This document shows positions 34,522 through 43,516 of a DNA stretch of 47,714 nt, one piece after another. Made by a program: the position numbers and the translations under genes. Position 1 is the stretch's first letter; every line of letters starts with the position of its first letter. The notes beneath the pieces were generated by a model that worked only from the letters and a program-made list of their open reading frames with translations, was not told the origin of the DNA and searched no databases. Location: NCBI GenBank assembly GCA_020050835.1, contig JAGVKB010000076.1, positions 1-47,714 on the forward strand, written 5' to 3'. Origin of the DNA: Candidatus Obscuribacterales bacterium. GTDB taxonomy: Bacteria; Cyanobacteriota; Vampirovibrionia; Obscuribacterales; Obscuribacteraceae.

Positions 34522-36386
34522 AAGCTTATCAACTCTCCGATGAATTACAGAGATTGCTCGCATCGCTGCCCGATGCGCCAGGTGTCTATTTCTTCAAGGA
34601 TGCTGGCGGCGACACAATTTACATCGGCAAGGCCCTCTCGTTGAAGTCTCGAGTCAGGTCTTACTGGAACACTAACTCCTGGCGGGAGCGGCCGAAACTG
34701 GCGGTGATGATGCCGAGGGTGGAGAGCCTGGATACGATCATCACCAATTCCGAAAAGGAGGCGCTCCTTTTGGAAGCGACGCTTGTGCGCAAGCATATGC
34801 CCAGGTACAACGTCGCGCTGAAAGACGACAAACGATATCCCTGGCTTGCCATCACATATGGTGAGAGTTTCCCGCGGCTGATCATGGTGCGCGACCCGGT
34901 TAAGTTTCGCAAGGACAAAAGCAAGGCCAAGGTTTTTGGACCGTACGTGGAAGCCGGCGTGATGTGGCAGACTGTCAGAGCGTTGCGGAAAGTCTTCCCG
35001 ATGAGACAAAGGCGCAAACCGCTCTTCAAAGATCGACCATGCATGAACTTTCACATCGGCCTCTGTCTCGGTCCCTGCCAAAAGCTCGTCGAAGAAAGCG
35101 TCTATGACAAGATGGTGCATCAGGTAGAGCTGTTTCTTTCCGGCCATCAAAATGAAGTTGTCCGCGAGCTCAAAAAGGATATGGAGGACGCTTCCGAGCG
35201 GTTGGACTTCGAGCAGGCGGCTAAGATTCGCGATCGCCTTTATGGATTGGAGCGAATTATCGAGCGGCAACAAGTGTTCTTCGACGATCAGTCCATCAAC
35301 TATGACGTGGTGGCCGAGGGGCATACTGATCGACTGTGTTGCATCTGCCTGCTGCGTATTCGCGAAGGAAAGTTGGTTTCATCCGAGGCATTTCACTTCC
35401 CGCTGATAGAAAAAACTGGATATCAGGAGGCATATCAATCCTTTGCCGATCAGTATTATGCTGATTGCGAGTCCGTCAACATTCCTTCCGAAGTGGTAAT
35501 TCAACACAGCTTGGAGGACATGGACGTATTGTGTGACCTACTGTCTTCGCGCGCGGGCAGGCAGGTTAAGGTGTTGGTGCCGCAGCGCGGCAAGAAGGTA
35601 AGTCTGATGGCGATGGCGCAAAAGAATGTGGCGCAGTCTTTGGACAAGCAGCTGCTGAGCCAAACACAGGAAGATCAAAAGGCGCTTGCCACCCTGGTCA
35701 AGCTTCAAGAGGAGCTCAAGCTCAACAAGCCGCCGCGCCGAATCGAATGCTTTGATATATCCAATATTCAAGGAACGGATAACGTGTCGAGCCTGGTCGT
35801 TTTCGAGAATGCCCAGCCCAAAAGAGCTGACTATCGCCACTTCAAGATCAAGAGCGTAGAAGGTCAAGCCGATGATTTCGCCTCGATGGAGGAGACGGTC
35901 CATCGCCGCTATCGCCGCGTTCTAGACGAGGACCGGGCGATGCCTGACCTGATTATTATTGATGGTGGCAAAGGGCAGCTCAATGCAGCTCTATCGGCGC
36001 TGTCGGCCCTCGGGATAGAAGACCAGGCCATTATCGGACTGGCCAAGAAACAGGAAGAAGTTTTTCTGCCGAACAAGCGCGAGCCTATTTTACTGCCCCG
36101 TCGCAGCGAATCTTTGTTTCTTTTGCAAAGGGTCCGGGATGAAGCTCACCGCTTTGCAGTTACCTTTCACCGCAAGCTTAGAGCCAAGCGCTCGATTCTC
36201 TCCGAGCTTGATAAGCTTTCCGGAGTAGGCGCCGCGCGCAGAAAGATTCTGCTTGACCATTTCGGATCGTTCGACCGCATCAAAGCAGCGACGCTGGATG
36301 AACTTAAATCTGTTCCTGGAATTCCGGCCCAGTTGGGGCAATCAATATATAATGCACTTTCCGGAGAAGGTAAGAGCGATTCCTGA
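34518..36386 (+). CDS. uvrC: UvrABC excinuclease subunit C
   Basis: This 622-residue protein makes the two incisions of nucleotide excision repair. Residues 15-95 are the GIY-YIG nuclease domain (PGVYFFKDAGGDTIYIGKA). Residues 180-210 hold the Cys pattern CxNFHIGLCLGPC, and the UVR helical hairpin lies near 205-245. The RNase H-like endonuclease domain covers 390-540 with RRIECFDISNIQG, PDLIIIDGGKGQL and DEAHRFAVTFHR. The final 65 residues are the tandem helix-hairpin-helix (LSGVGAARRKILLDHFGS). The start codon GTG is within the radA stop. All parts look intact. Confidence 0.97.
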   Translation: MKAYQLSDELQRLLASLPDAPGVYFFKDAGGDTIYIGKALSLKSRVRSYWNTNSWRERPKLAVMMPRVESLDTIITNSEKEALLLEATLVRKHMPRYNVALKDDKRYPWLAITYGESFPRLIMVRDPVKFRKDKSKAKVFGPYVEAGVMWQTVRALRKVFPMRQRRKPLFKDRPCMNFHIGLCLGPCQKLVEESVYDKMVHQVELFLSGHQNEVVRELKKDMEDASERLDFEQAAKIRDRLYGLERIIERQQVFFDDQSINYDVVAEGHTDRLCCICLLRIREGKLVSSEAFHFPLIEKTGYQEAYQSFADQYYADCESVNIPSEVVIQHSLEDMDVLCDLLSSRAGRQVKVLVPQRGKKVSLMAMAQKNVAQSLDKQLLSQTQEDQKALATLVKLQEELKLNKPPRRIECFDISNIQGTDNVSSLVVFENAQPKRADYRHFKIKSVEGQADDFASMEETVHRRYRRVLDEDRAMPDLIIIDGGKGQLNAALSALSALGIEDQAIIGLAKKQEEVFLPNKREPILLPRRSESLFLLQRVRDEAHRFAVTFHRKLRAKRSILSELDKLSGVGAARRKILLDHFGSFDRIKAATLDELKSVPGIPAQLGQSIYNALSGEGKSDS

Positions 36387-36393
36387 GGCTTCT

Positions 36394-36501
36394 ATGATCG
36401 AGTTCTTTCGGCGCCATTACAAGGTGATTATCTGGATAATGATAGCCAGTTTTCTGGTGACTCTTATACCGTCTGTCATCTTTATGATTCCTGGGCAGTA
36501 A
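36394..36501 (+). CDS. 35-residue single-pass membrane protein
   Basis: A short frame begins ATG with TGAGG five bases upstream, eight bases after the uvrC stop, and stops one base before the GTG of the next gene. The product starts MIEFFRRHYKVIIWIMIASF and continues as one membrane helix, ending MIPGQ. A basic FFRRHYK followed by a hydrophobic segment resembles the N-terminal anchor of SurA/PpiD-type chaperones, without the rest of the protein. Its exact fit between two genes argues for translation. The function is unknown. Confidence 0.55.
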   Translation: MIEFFRRHYKVIIWIMIASFLVTLIPSVIFMIPGQ

Positions 36502-36502
36502 T

Positions 36503-39055
36503 GTGTTGGCCGGCGCGAAAGTGCGAGCGGTCGATGTCAGGCGGACCGTCGATTTCTCATTAGCTTTCCTGCTCTATGTCCTATTGGCGCTCGCTGTCGA
36601 TTCTCCGTTTCTGTTTTTCAACCAGAGTCTCTATCTGGCTGATATCACTTACAATATCGAGCCGGCTGCCCGGTATATGCGAGCGGTGTGGCTTCAGACC
36701 GGAGCCGTGCCGCTCTGGAATCCAGACGTATTATGTGGTGCTCCGCAATGGCAGCTGATCTGGCCGTTGTTCTATCTGCCTGGGCAATTCTTTCTATTTG
36801 CACCGTTTCCGCTAGCGACCGGCATGTTCCTGCTGTTTCACCAAGTTGCCGCTGGATTGGCTGGTTTCGTCTGGCAGTATCGCAATCAGGAGATTGATTG
36901 GCAGCCGTTGCGCTGGTTTCCGCCGCTCTTGTTCGGACTGGTCTTCATGCTGTCCGGCTACATGGCCGGCAGTACTATTAACCTGAGCTTGTTTGCTTGC
37001 GCGGCCTGGCTACCAGCTGCGCTTCTAGCGATCGACAGTCTGACGGTCAAACCGCGCCTGTGGTGCGTAGCGCTGCTGGGCTGCTTGATCGGACTGCAGA
37101 TAACAGCCGGCCGACCGGAGATTTTTCTATGTTCGTTTTTGTTGTATCTTGCTTATGCGGTCTTCAGAATTCTGCGCTTGCGACCGTCGGTGCACGGCGT
37201 CATAACGATTGCAGGGTCTTTCGTCTTGGCGACTGTGCTTGGACTTCTTTTGTCGGCAGTCGATCTTTATCCGCTGGCTGAGCTTGCCGGCCAAGCACCG
37301 CCGGTCGGCAAGCTCCTTACCCTTGGAATGAACTATTGGAGCGCCGGCTGGTTTGACTTTCTGGGGCTGGCGCTGAGCCAGCCGGTGGGACCGCTTGCGA
37401 TGACCTCTTACAATTTTTATCCCAGCTATCCAGGCAGCAGCCAATATCTGACCAGCATGTATGTTGGTCCACCGGTGCTAACTTTGGCGATTTGCGGACT
37501 GGCTGACAGAGGTTGGAATCAACGCTGGTTCTGGTTGGCAATCCTGGTTCTTTTCACGGCGCTGAGCGCCGGAGAGTTTGGTCCGATTCTGACTTACGTT
37601 CATCAAGCTGTCCCGGACCAGATGGCCTTTCGCTTTCCAATCAAGCTTTCCATTTTTGTCATCTTGGCCTTGGCCGCGTCGGCCGCAGCCGGCGCACGGG
37701 TCTTGCTCGATGGCGGCGTCAATCGAATGGTTCTGCTGTCCGTGGGAGCGCTCTGGTTTGTCTCTGTTGTCGTTGGGTTGATTCCATTGATGCTCAGCGA
37801 CCCAAGTTTTCTGGGACTATTGCCAGGCAGCCAGTCAGAGCTGTCGACGCCTGGTCCCTGGCGCTTGACGAGAGCGAGCCGATTATCGGTCGAGCTAGCT
37901 CTTGCCGGATTGGCCGGGATACTTACTTGTTTGACTTTCTTTCCGTCCATTAGAAGGATAGGAAGCAAGCATCTCTCGGTGGCGGTTCTGGGTATGCTGT
38001 CAGGCGTCTTGCTGATTGTCAATGCCACCAATCATCTCTGGAACACGGTAGATGGCTCGTTTTTCGAATCCAAGTCAGCGCTTGCAGAGCGTCTGCGCAA
38101 GGATGCAAGCGTGTTTCAGGGACAGTTTCGCGTCATGTCCTTGTTCGGCGAGTCCGACCTGGTGCCGCCGGTGGTGCGCGAATTGTCAGCCGCTAAGATC
38201 GATCCGGCCTTTATGCAATATGCTCGAATCGTGCTAATGCCTAATTGCAGTATCGGCAGCGGCATCATCTTAAGTAATGGTGTGTCGACCGTTCCGTCAT
38301 GGCAGAGCTATTTCTTAGCGACCGGCCTATTGCCGAGATCGTCTCTCAGAACCGGTTCTTCTCATCCTGCTGGTGATTCGGATTTGCCGTTGTTGCGCTA
38401 TTGCCAGGCGAGCAGCACGCGCTACCTGTTGACCTCAGCCGCTCGGCGGACTGACAGCGGCGCTTTTGGTGATGGTCAGCTGGCCGAGCCGCTGCCCTAC
38501 TTGGATGGCAAATTGTTCAAGTTGGTAGAGGAGGATGCGCAGCTCAACTTGAGGATTTATCGCATTGATGAGCTTCGACCGCGCGTTTCGCTGATGAGCA
38601 GATTCCAGGCGGTAGGCAGTCGAATTGAGGCTCTCACTTTAATCAATCGGTGTGACGGTTCCGGATACGATCCGCTGCATGAGATTCTGATCTCTCCTTT
38701 ACGCCGGCAAAAGCTCGGAGTTGAATCAATCACGGCTGACACTCAAGCCGGTACGGTCAAGCTCACCGCCGACAGCGCCGACCGTCTATGCTTGTCTGCA
38801 GAGGTCAACCGTCCGGCATTCGTTGTTTTGACCGACAGCTACAACCCAGGCTGGAAGGCTTACGACAATGGCAAACCGGCAGAGGTTTATCAGGCCGATG
38901 GATTGTTCATGGCTGTCTATGTCGAGCCAGGGCGGCACGAGATTTTACTTGTTTTCAAACCTGATTCTCTGGCGTTTGGCGGCTTGCTCAGTCAAGCCGG
39001 CTTGCTTTTGACTGTTCTTTTGCTTTCGACGGCAGCGTTCAAGAAGCTGAGATGA
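36503..39055 (+). CDS. YfhO-like large membrane protein (GT-C superfamily)
   Basis: This is an 850-residue protein with a dozen or more membrane segments over about 1-520, then a soluble C-terminal region and a last membrane helix near 825-845. The early loop YNIEPAARYMRAVWLQTGAVPLW with DVLCGAP matches the first extracytoplasmic loop of YfhO proteins. Near 765-805 the motif LTDSYNPGWKAYDNGKP and the following EPGRHEILLVFKP is the canonical YfhO end. Members of this family are linked to glycosylation of wall or lipid polymers. The GTG start follows the 35-residue gene by one base, so it belongs to the radA-uvrC transcript. Confidence 0.87.
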   Translation: MLAGAKVRAVDVRRTVDFSLAFLLYVLLALAVDSPFLFFNQSLYLADITYNIEPAARYMRAVWLQTGAVPLWNPDVLCGAPQWQLIWPLFYLPGQFFLFAPFPLATGMFLLFHQVAAGLAGFVWQYRNQEIDWQPLRWFPPLLFGLVFMLSGYMAGSTINLSLFACAAWLPAALLAIDSLTVKPRLWCVALLGCLIGLQITAGRPEIFLCSFLLYLAYAVFRILRLRPSVHGVITIAGSFVLATVLGLLLSAVDLYPLAELAGQAPPVGKLLTLGMNYWSAGWFDFLGLALSQPVGPLAMTSYNFYPSYPGSSQYLTSMYVGPPVLTLAICGLADRGWNQRWFWLAILVLFTALSAGEFGPILTYVHQAVPDQMAFRFPIKLSIFVILALAASAAAGARVLLDGGVNRMVLLSVGALWFVSVVVGLIPLMLSDPSFLGLLPGSQSELSTPGPWRLTRASRLSVELALAGLAGILTCLTFFPSIRRIGSKHLSVAVLGMLSGVLLIVNATNHLWNTVDGSFFESKSALAERLRKDASVFQGQFRVMSLFGESDLVPPVVRELSAAKIDPAFMQYARIVLMPNCSIGSGIILSNGVSTVPSWQSYFLATGLLPRSSLRTGSSHPAGDSDLPLLRYCQASSTRYLLTSAARRTDSGAFGDGQLAEPLPYLDGKLFKLVEEDAQLNLRIYRIDELRPRVSLMSRFQAVGSRIEALTLINRCDGSGYDPLHEILISPLRRQKLGVESITADTQAGTVKLTADSADRLCLSAEVNRPAFVVLTDSYNPGWKAYDNGKPAEVYQADGLFMAVYVEPGRHEILLVFKPDSLAFGGLLSQAGLLLTVLLLSTAAFKKLR

Positions 39056-39072
39056 ACTGACCGTACTAATTT

Positions 39073-39102
39073 TTGTCAAAGCTCGAAAAATCAGACTACA
39101 AT
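39073..39102 (+). promoter_or_regulatory. Sigma70-like promoter with duplicated -10
   Basis: TTGTCA (39073-39078), an 18-bp spacer and TACAAT (39097-39102) lie 48 bp before the ATG at 39151. An 11-bp unit, ATCAGACTACA, occurs twice in tandem (39090-39100 and 39101-39111), so a second TACAAT sits at 39108-39113. Confidence 0.55.
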
Positions 39103-39150
39103 CAGACTACAATGTATAGAGTTCGGAACCATCTGAATAATGTGAAATAG

Positions 39151-39564
39151 ATGAGTTTCGCTCCTGACCCCGAGGGTATTTCAGGACTTGAAGACGCGAG
39201 CCTGATGAGTGAACCAGACATGAGCGACAGACCGATTCCACGCGAAGAAGCGATCAAGCTTGAAGCGGAGAGCTATCGCGAGCGATTTAAGCATCGCATG
39301 CTCGAGAATCAAAGCCGCAAAGATAAAGCGCACGAGGTTTTGCAGCAACGCGAGGAGGAGCGGCTTCGGCAGGCGCAGTCATATCTATTGGATTTGAATG
39401 GTAGAGCCAGCTTCAGGGACAGCGTAAGAACCCGAGCGCAACAGGAGAAGGACGCTCAGGCTGAGCTCTTGAGGAGACAAGGAGAGCTCTATCGTCAGAA
39501 GCTCAGGCGTTATCTGCGTCCTGAGGATTTAGATGGGCTCGAGGCTGACCCCGATCCGGCTTAA
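39151..39564 (+). CDS. Charged coiled-coil protein, function unknown
   Basis: This 137-residue soluble protein is very rich in Glu, Arg, Lys and Gln. Residues 32-120 should form a continuous helical coiled coil (for example EAESYRERFKHRMLENQSRK and QQREEERLRQAQ). The last dozen residues are acidic. There is no signal peptide and no recognised domain. The stop is six bases from the ATG of rarA, so the two genes form a transcription unit driven by the promoter at 39073. Association with RarA or with replication is only suggested by position. Confidence 0.75.
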   Translation: MSFAPDPEGISGLEDASLMSEPDMSDRPIPREEAIKLEAESYRERFKHRMLENQSRKDKAHEVLQQREEERLRQAQSYLLDLNGRASFRDSVRTRAQQEKDAQAELLRRQGELYRQKLRRYLRPEDLDGLEADPDPA

Positions 39565-39570
39565 GACGTG

Positions 39571-40854
39571 ATGACTCATTCTAAATCGACACAAGCTCCG
39601 CTGGCGGACCGGATGCGCCCCCGCTCCCTAGACGAGTTCGTGGGGCAACAGAAATTGTTGGCCGATGGCGGAGTCTTGCGGCAGATGATCGACAGCGATC
39701 AGTTGTACTCGTTTATTCTCTGGGGACCGCCCGGTGTCGGCAAGACCACCCTGGCTCGGATCATCGCCCAGCAAACTAACAGTAAGTGGATGTCATTTTC
39801 GGCTGTTACCTCCGGCATTAAGGAAATTAAGGCGGTAATGGCTGAAGCGGAAGCGTTTATGAACTTCGAAGGGCGCCGGACCATTCTCTTCGTAGATGAG
39901 ATTCATCGCTTCAACCGGGCCCAACAGGATGCTTTTCTTCCTTATGTCGAGGCCGGCACCATCGCTCTGGTTGGTGCCACCACTGAGAATCCCTCCTTCG
40001 AGATCAACTCCGCTCTATTATCCAGGCTCAAGGTCTTTGTACTGGAAGAGCTGACAGCTGATGATCTGTTGTCCATCTTGAGGCGGGCGCTACTGGAAAG
40101 TGAGCGCGGATTGGGCGATGAGGGATTCTCGGCCGATGACTCTCTGCTCCGCTTCTTAGCGACCTATGCCTCGGGTGATGCTCGCACCGCGCTCAACAGC
40201 CTGGAGCTGGCGGTCATGCTTGCTAAGCGCCAGGGGAAAAGGCAGCTGTCCGAAAAGGAGATCAGAGCGGCGGTCCAGCAAGCCGTGCTCAAGTACGACA
40301 AAAGCGGAGAGAATCATTTCAATCTGATTTCGGCTCTGCACAAGTCCATTCGGAATTCTGATGTTGATGCCAGCATCTATTGGCTCGCGCGCATGCTGGA
40401 AGCTGGGGAGGATCCGCTTTATATCGCCAGGCGTCTGGTGCGTTTCGCTTCCGAGGACGTTGGAATGGCAGCGCCGCAGGCGCTTTCGCAAGCAGTTTCA
40501 GCGATGCAAGCGGTCTCTTTGATCGGCATGCCGGAAGGAAAGCTGGCGCTTACGCAAGCCGTGGTTTATCTTGCCTATGCACCGAAGTCTAATGCGGTCT
40601 ACATGGCATACAGCAGTGCCGCCAGCGATGCCCTCAACACAATTCAGCACCCAGTGCCGCTGCACCTGCGCAATGCGCCGACCTCCTTGATGAAAGATCT
40701 TGGCTATGCCAAGGGTTACAAGTATGCCCACGATTACGAGGAAGGAAAGGCAAAAATGAAATGCCTGCCGGAGGAGTTGTCTGGCAAGAGCTACTATAAC
40801 CCGACCAAGCGAGGGTTTGAAGCCAAGCTCGGTGCGGAGCGCTTACCGGACTGA
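39571..40854 (+). CDS. rarA: Replication-associated recombination protein A (RarA/MgsA)
   Basis: This is a 427-residue AAA+ ATPase acting at stalled replication forks. [17 protein letters not shown] is the family start, GPPGVGKTT is Walker [20 protein letters not shown] is Walker B with the RarA-specific continuation, and [18 protein letters not shown] is the sensor 1/arginine finger region. The C-terminal tetramerisation region includes [20 protein letters not shown] and [14 protein letters not shown]. Length and motifs are complete. GTG 39568 is an alternative start one codon upstream. Confidence 0.96.
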   Translation: MTHSKSTQAPLADRMRPRSLDEFVGQQKLLADGGVLRQMIDSDQLYSFILWGPPGVGKTTLARIIAQQTNSKWMSFSAVTSGIKEIKAVMAEAEAFMNFEGRRTILFVDEIHRFNRAQQDAFLPYVEAGTIALVGATTENPSFEINSALLSRLKVFVLEELTADDLLSILRRALLESERGLGDEGFSADDSLLRFLATYASGDARTALNSLELAVMLAKRQGKRQLSEKEIRAAVQQAVLKYDKSGENHFNLISALHKSIRNSDVDASIYWLARMLEAGEDPLYIARRLVRFASEDVGMAAPQALSQAVSAMQAVSLIGMPEGKLALTQAVVYLAYAPKSNAVYMAYSSAASDALNTIQHPVPLHLRNAPTSLMKDLGYAKGYKYAHDYEEGKAKMKCLPEELSGKSYYNPTKRGFEAKLGAERLPD

Positions 40855-40859
40855 AGCTT

Positions 40860-41465
40860 TCAAGGCTTCCAGAATTGCCACCATTTTCTGGCTCTGAGTG
40901 CTGCCAATTCTGTGCGCGTATCGGCGAGCATTTCGGCAAGCCTGGCGTTCTCTTCCTCGTTGACGCGCAGAAGCTCGTCTAAATAGTCGCAATCTACTTT
41001 TACTTTGGAAAGAGCGGTCAGAAGATCGCGGCGCTCCAACTGAGACGCTTCGATGTCCAGCTCGAGCGATTTGAGTCGCTTGATTTCTTCCTCCAGCTCG
41101 GGAATTCTCTCGAGCGCGAAGGCTTGAGCAACCATTATCTGCTTGAGCGTGGAATTCTGCTCAGTGAATTCCTGGAGCTTTTGAAGAACGGCGATCAGGC
41201 GCTTTTGCAAGTAGGTACTCTCATGGTTGGCTCGTACTACTGCTTCCTGCTCTCGCAGTCGCTGCACGGCCTCCATGACTTGCCGGCGGAGTCGTTGCTC
41301 TTTGGCGCGATTGACTCGGACATCCTCGCCGTCAGCCACCATCTCTGATGCCCACTTAAAGAGATCTTCGAGCCCTTCCAAGGCGATCGAACTTTCGTGA
41401 TTAGTAGGGTTTCCAGGACCGGGATTAACGTCCCGTTTCATTGCTGAGATCTTGTGAGCTTGCAC
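40860..41465 (-). CDS. Coiled-coil protein ending in WWQFWKP
   Basis: This 201-residue soluble protein has a polar N-terminus. Helical coiled coils cover about 45-185, with hydrophobic heptads such as LRRQVMEAVQRLREQEAVV and LEEEIKRLKSLELDIEASQ. It ends in the unusual aromatic WWQFWKP, a short sequence seen at the end of some glycan-cluster coiled-coil proteins. GTG 41465 is preferred: GGAAAGGGGG lies upstream and a good promoter sits 24 bp before it; ATG 41441 is the alternative. The frame extends further up, but with no supporting signals. It converges with rarA across five bases. Confidence 0.75.
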   Translation of the reverse strand: MQAHKISAMKRDVNPGPGNPTNHESSIALEGLEDLFKWASEMVADGEDVRVNRAKEQRLRRQVMEAVQRLREQEAVVRANHESTYLQKRLIAVLQKLQEFTEQNSTLKQIMVAQAFALERIPELEEEIKRLKSLELDIEASQLERRDLLTALSKVKVDCDYLDELLRVNEEENARLAEMLADTRTELAALRARKWWQFWKP

Positions 41466-41488
41466 GTAAGCCCCCTTTCCAGCAACAT

Positions 41489-41517
41489 ATAATAAAGCTA
41501 TAGATCGATTTGTACAA
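41489..41517 (-). promoter_or_regulatory. Sigma70-like promoter for the coiled-coil gene
   Basis: On the minus strand TTGTAC (41512-41517), a 17-bp spacer and TATTAT (41489-41494) form a good promoter. Transcription would start near 41482 and give a leader of about 17 bases before GTG 41465. Confidence 0.65.
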
Positions 41518-41782
41518 ACATTTTTTTGCCACCACCGGCGAAGATTTCTATAAGGAGCCCGAAACGATCTGGCAGTAATGGTTTCGGGTCGAATCAAAGA
41601 ATTGGCTCAGATCGGCTGGCATTAATCAGTCAGCCGGCTAAGCTTCCGCCCGAGTCCATTGGGAAAAACCGGGGGGGGTTGCGTATTACCACCCAAGACA
41701 GCGGCAAAGTGACCGGCTAGTCTACCCTTGCGCCGACTTATCTTTCGGTAAGCGCAGCGTCCGGAGTTCGGCAAGAGAAGTA
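41518..41782. other. Divergent intergenic region upstream of the secretion-like cluster
   Basis: Together with the promoter and leader to its left this makes a 317-bp gap. It holds a run of eight G (41671-41678) and no supportable gene. A plus-strand promoter for the cluster that begins at 41783 is expected here, but no clear -35/-10 pair was recognised; AGAG precedes the ATG. Confidence 0.45.
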
Positions 41783-42511
41783 ATGACCAGACAAAAGACC
41801 ACCGACCAGAACAGTTACCGCAACCAGAATTTGATTGCCGGGATTGGCCTGGCTTTCGTTTTGGCTGCTTGGCCCGGCTCTTCCGGGCAGGCTCAAGGCA
41901 CCCAGTCGCTTCGCAATCCGCTGATTCCGGGTGTGCCAGGCGCCGGCCCGATGGAGCCGGCTCAAGAAGGCATGCCGCCTCCGCCCGGCGACGGCGATAC
42001 ACCTTTGCCAGTTACGCCCGGTGATCAGGGCTCACCGCTGCCACCGCCGTCTGCAGTTGCCGTTCCGGCGACCAGCCCGCTCGATAAGAGCGAAGTCAAT
42101 GCAGCGGTAGCACCATATTTGACGCCACCGCCGTCTGCTGCCGGCCAGGATCCCGGCACGTTGCCTGGTACGCTCAGCGGTTATAAGCCGCCGGCGCTCA
42201 TGACTGACGTGCAACCGGGTGGCGGGCTGGCAGGCGATGCCGCTGTCCATAAATGGGACGGGCAGACCACGCGAGACTATGGACTTCGCCGTCCGCGCGG
42301 CTCTCAAGCGACTGATTTCGGCCGACCGCTGGACCAGGTTTCGGTAGTTCGAACTAACAAGACTGAAGACGGCCCGCGACCTGTCGGGCCAAATGGTGCG
42401 CCGACTCAGCCGAGTATGGCCGGCGCTCAACAAACTTCCGACCGTTATGGCGCAAGGACTTTGTACAAAGGTGCAAACCTGCGTCCTGTCATGACTATTG
42501 CTCCTTATTAA
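41783..42511 (+). CDS. Secreted Pro/Gly-rich protein, LRNPLIPG type (paralogue 1)
   Basis: This 242-residue protein has a signal peptide (NLIAGIGLAFVLAAWPGSS) with predicted cleavage GQA/QG near 37. The mature start TQSLRNPLIPG is shared with the next gene (STLRDPLIPG). A Pro-rich linker covers 50-150. The C-terminal region has HKWDGQTTRDYGLRRP, SQATDFGRP and the end YKGANLRPVMTIAPY, again mirrored in the neighbour. There is no known domain and no catalytic motif. As the first gene of a run ending in VirB2- and VirB6-like genes, it may be an exported structural part of the same apparatus; that is inference. Confidence 0.75.
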   Translation: MTRQKTTDQNSYRNQNLIAGIGLAFVLAAWPGSSGQAQGTQSLRNPLIPGVPGAGPMEPAQEGMPPPPGDGDTPLPVTPGDQGSPLPPPSAVAVPATSPLDKSEVNAAVAPYLTPPPSAAGQDPGTLPGTLSGYKPPALMTDVQPGGGLAGDAAVHKWDGQTTRDYGLRRPRGSQATDFGRPLDQVSVVRTNKTEDGPRPVGPNGAPTQPSMAGAQQTSDRYGARTLYKGANLRPVMTIAPY

Positions 42512-42539
42512 CCCAGGCTTCCAGGAGGCCAAGTAAATC

Positions 42540-43508
42540 ATGTTGACCAAGATAATCACCAGGGTAGCGATCGGCTTAGCGGTCACAGCGGGAGTGTGGC
42601 ACTGCGCAGGCTGTCAATCCGCCAACGCTCAAGGGTCGAGCACGCTGCGCGATCCGCTCATACCTGGGGCTATCAGCTCCGCGCCGTTCTTCCCGTCAGC
42701 TGAAGGTCGACCGCCGGCTCCCGGCAGCGGACCGACGCCGGCACCGGTTATTCCCGGACAGGGTGGACCGCCGACGCTGTTGCCGTGGATACCGGCTGTG
42801 CCTTCCAATCAGATCGATATCGGCTCGAGCGGTATCCCTTTGCCGTTTGGTCCACCTGTGTCGATGCCTCCTGGTGTGCTCGGTCCATTGATGACGCCGT
42901 TCGTGCCGGCGCCGCCGTCAACCCCTGGGATGGACCCAGGTATCCTGACGGTGCCACCCTATGCTCAGACATTCAATCCTTCAACCTTGGCTCCGGTCTC
43001 TCCGTTGGGAGGAATTCCCGGGACCGGCGGTTACAACACCACTATTCCGACTGTCCGCCGCGGCGGACAGGAGACTCACCAGTGGGAGTTGCGGGGACGT
43101 AACAGCTCGCTAATAGGCGGCTTGGGCGACGGCAGTCAAGACCAAGTCAGTCGCCTGGGTCCGTACACCGGTTGGGGTCTGCCGTTTGGCGTGCCGACCG
43201 GCAACGGACTGCGTAACAACTCTATCGACCTCGGCGGCGGCATGCGTTTTGGCGGCGGTGAAGGAACTCCAATTTCCACCGGCTCAAGCTTGCAAGATTT
43301 CGGCGATAGCGCCACCCGCTACAGCCCGATTCAAGGACTGGGCGCCCAGCAATCCTACGAGTACGGTCAAGGCTGGCGCCGAATTCCGATGTACAGCAGT
43401 AAGTCGACTGATTTCGGCTTCCCCTACAAGCAGTTCAACGGGGCCAACATCGGCAACCAGAAAACCGGTCAGCGTTTGAATCCAACCGCCGTGATCACCA
43501 ACTTCTAG
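42540..43508 (+). CDS. Secreted Pro/Gly-rich protein, LRDPLIPG type (paralogue 2)
   Basis: This 322-residue protein has a signal peptide ending ANA/QG near 31; the CAGC stretch before it could also be read as a lipobox (HCAGC), so lipoprotein status should be considered. The mature region opens SSTLRDPLIPG. A Pro-rich region covers 45-150, and then ETHQWELRGRNSS, a Gly-rich stretch, STDFGFPYKQFNGAN and the end LNPTAVITNF. The order of motifs is the same as in the gene 28 bp upstream. An ATG start follows AGGAGGCC by nine bases. The function is unknown. Confidence 0.75.
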   Translation: MLTKIITRVAIGLAVTAGVWHCAGCQSANAQGSSTLRDPLIPGAISSAPFFPSAEGRPPAPGSGPTPAPVIPGQGGPPTLLPWIPAVPSNQIDIGSSGIPLPFGPPVSMPPGVLGPLMTPFVPAPPSTPGMDPGILTVPPYAQTFNPSTLAPVSPLGGIPGTGGYNTTIPTVRRGGQETHQWELRGRNSSLIGGLGDGSQDQVSRLGPYTGWGLPFGVPTGNGLRNNSIDLGGGMRFGGGEGTPISTGSSLQDFGDSATRYSPIQGLGAQQSYEYGQGWRRIPMYSSKSTDFGFPYKQFNGANIGNQKTGQRLNPTAVITNF

Positions 43509-43516
43509 CCGGCCAG

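Noticed and set aside
41466-41597. N-terminal extension of the coiled-coil gene up to 41597
   Set aside because: The promoter at 41489-41517 lies inside this extension and the ribosome-binding site points to GTG 41465.
41671-41678. Run of eight G as a phase-variation tract
   Set aside because: It lies outside any coding region and is not placed within a recognised promoter spacer, so no switching effect can be supported.
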